IMG/VR virus record: IMGVR_UViG_3300010354_000662
Span: 1-23,771 of that record
Source of the DNA: a virus
Strand: one strand, 5' to 3'
DNA: 23,771 bases
Shown here: piece after piece, positions 23,424 through 23,771 of the stretch
Layout of the letters: every line of letters begins with the position of its first letter
How positions within the stretch are numbered: position 1 is the first letter of the stretch
Program-made: the position numbers and the translations under genes
The notes under the pieces: generated by a model
Databases searched by the model: none
Seen by the model: only the letters and a program-made list of their open reading frames with translations
What the model was told of the DNA's origin: nothing

Positions 23424-23771
23424 ATGGCTAAAAGAAAAGGGAAAGGGAAAAAACAAAGTCCACGCTCAAGAGCAGCGGCGGCAAAACCTCGCAACAAGCG
23501 GGGTCATTTTATGCCCTCTAAAAAGGCTGCTCCGTCTGCTCCTGCCTCTACAGCAACCGCTCCCGCCACTACGCCTGCTACTGCTCCAACAAGTGGAGAG
23601 TCGCCCACAACAACGTCAATAAAAGAAAATATTGACTTTATTCAGTCGATAATTGACCAAAGAAAAGAGATGGGCATTCCAACAAGCGAGTTGGAAAAGA
23701 TAATACTAGGACTAGACAAGAAATTAGGCGTAAGACAACAACTTCAAGATTTTGTTGATGCAAATGTGTCA
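23424..23771 (+). CDS. N-terminus of probable tape-measure protein (partial)
   Basis: 116 codons are visible and the frame is open at the right edge. The ATG at 23424 has CAGGA about 8 nt upstream, in a 29-bp gap after the frameshift ORF. Residues 1-34 are strikingly basic (MAKRKGKGKKQSPRSR, then KPRNKRGHF and MPSKK; 14 Lys/Arg). A low-complexity Ala/Pro/Thr/Ser linker follows at about 35-67. After that comes a helical, charged region starting SIKENIDFIQSIIDQRKEM and ELEKIILGLDKKLGVRQQLQ. The helical character and the position right after a tail-chaperone frameshift gene suggest the tape measure, but no tape-measure-specific motif is visible in this fragment. It could instead be another structural or DNA-associated protein. 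Confidence 0.5.
   Translation, partial: MAKRKGKGKKQSPRSRAAAAKPRNKRGHFMPSKKAAPSAPASTATAPATTPATAPTSGESPTTTSIKENIDFIQSIIDQRKEMGIPTSELEKIILGLDKKLGVRQQLQDFVDANVS

Noticed and set aside
23405-23424. Inverted repeat GATAT-TCAGG-ATATC before the last gene
   Set aside because: Only five A/T-rich pairs; too weak to claim a regulatory hairpin although the ribosome-binding bases lie in the loop.
23405-23431. ATG at 23405 as start of the last gene
   Set aside because: This frame stops after eight codons (TAA). The ATG at 23424 has a better-placed ribosome-binding site and an open frame.
1-23771. Search for tRNA genes, integrase, anti-defence or defence systems
   Set aside because: Nothing supportable was seen; the window is densely packed virion structural genes on both strands.

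Overview
The window is a structural-gene block of a tailed phage with a contractile tail, of the T4 superfamily. It looks closer to the marine (cyanophage/pelagiphage-type) branch than to T4 itself. This rests on protein signatures read directly from the translations: recognisable counterparts of T4 gp25, gp6, gp7 (C-terminal part), gp8, gp5, gp27, gp53, gp48, gp4, gp54/gp19 and gp26, in an order largely shared with T4. The DNA is AT-rich and almost entirely coding. Genes abut or overlap by 1-4 bases (TAATG, ATGA). I see no tRNA, rRNA, CRISPR, insertion sequence, integrase or host-like gene. The host cannot be named from this window.

Layout. Two divergent gene blocks meet in a 31-bp gap at 20729-20759. 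The leftward (minus-strand) block holds the baseplate, in transcription order: gp48-like tube cap (20728), gp53-like wedge protein, gp27-like hub, gp5-like spike without a lysozyme domain, a collagen-like protein, a PAAR spike tip, a structural protein of unknown function, a membrane-anchored protein with a possible GAF-like domain, gp25, gp6, a gp7-like protein fused to three LamG-like modules, a small protein carrying only part of a LamG module, a long gp8, and a very large DUF4815-type virion protein that runs off the left edge. The rightward block holds a gp4-like head-completion nuclease, a conserved unknown, a tail-tube-fold protein, the gp26-like hub/tail-chaperone gene with a downstream -1-frame extension, and the start of a gene that by position is probably the tape measure.

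How they work together. gp27, gp5 and PAAR form the central hub and piercing tip. gp25, gp6, gp7, gp53 and gp8 form the wedges. gp48 and the gp54/gp19-type protein cap or start the tail tube. gp26 and its frameshift product probably chaperone the tape measure. The large DUF4815, LamG and collagen-like proteins are candidates for the peripheral, host-contacting parts.

The most notable observation is at 23197-23237. The gp26-like gene ends on a perfect T_TTT_TTT slippery heptamer, followed after 5 nt by a G/C-rich hairpin. The -1 frame then encodes a 62-residue extension that has no well-placed start codon of its own. This has the anatomy of a programmed -1 ribosomal frameshift in a tail-chaperone gene, analogous to lambda G/GT but in a T4-type gp26 gene.
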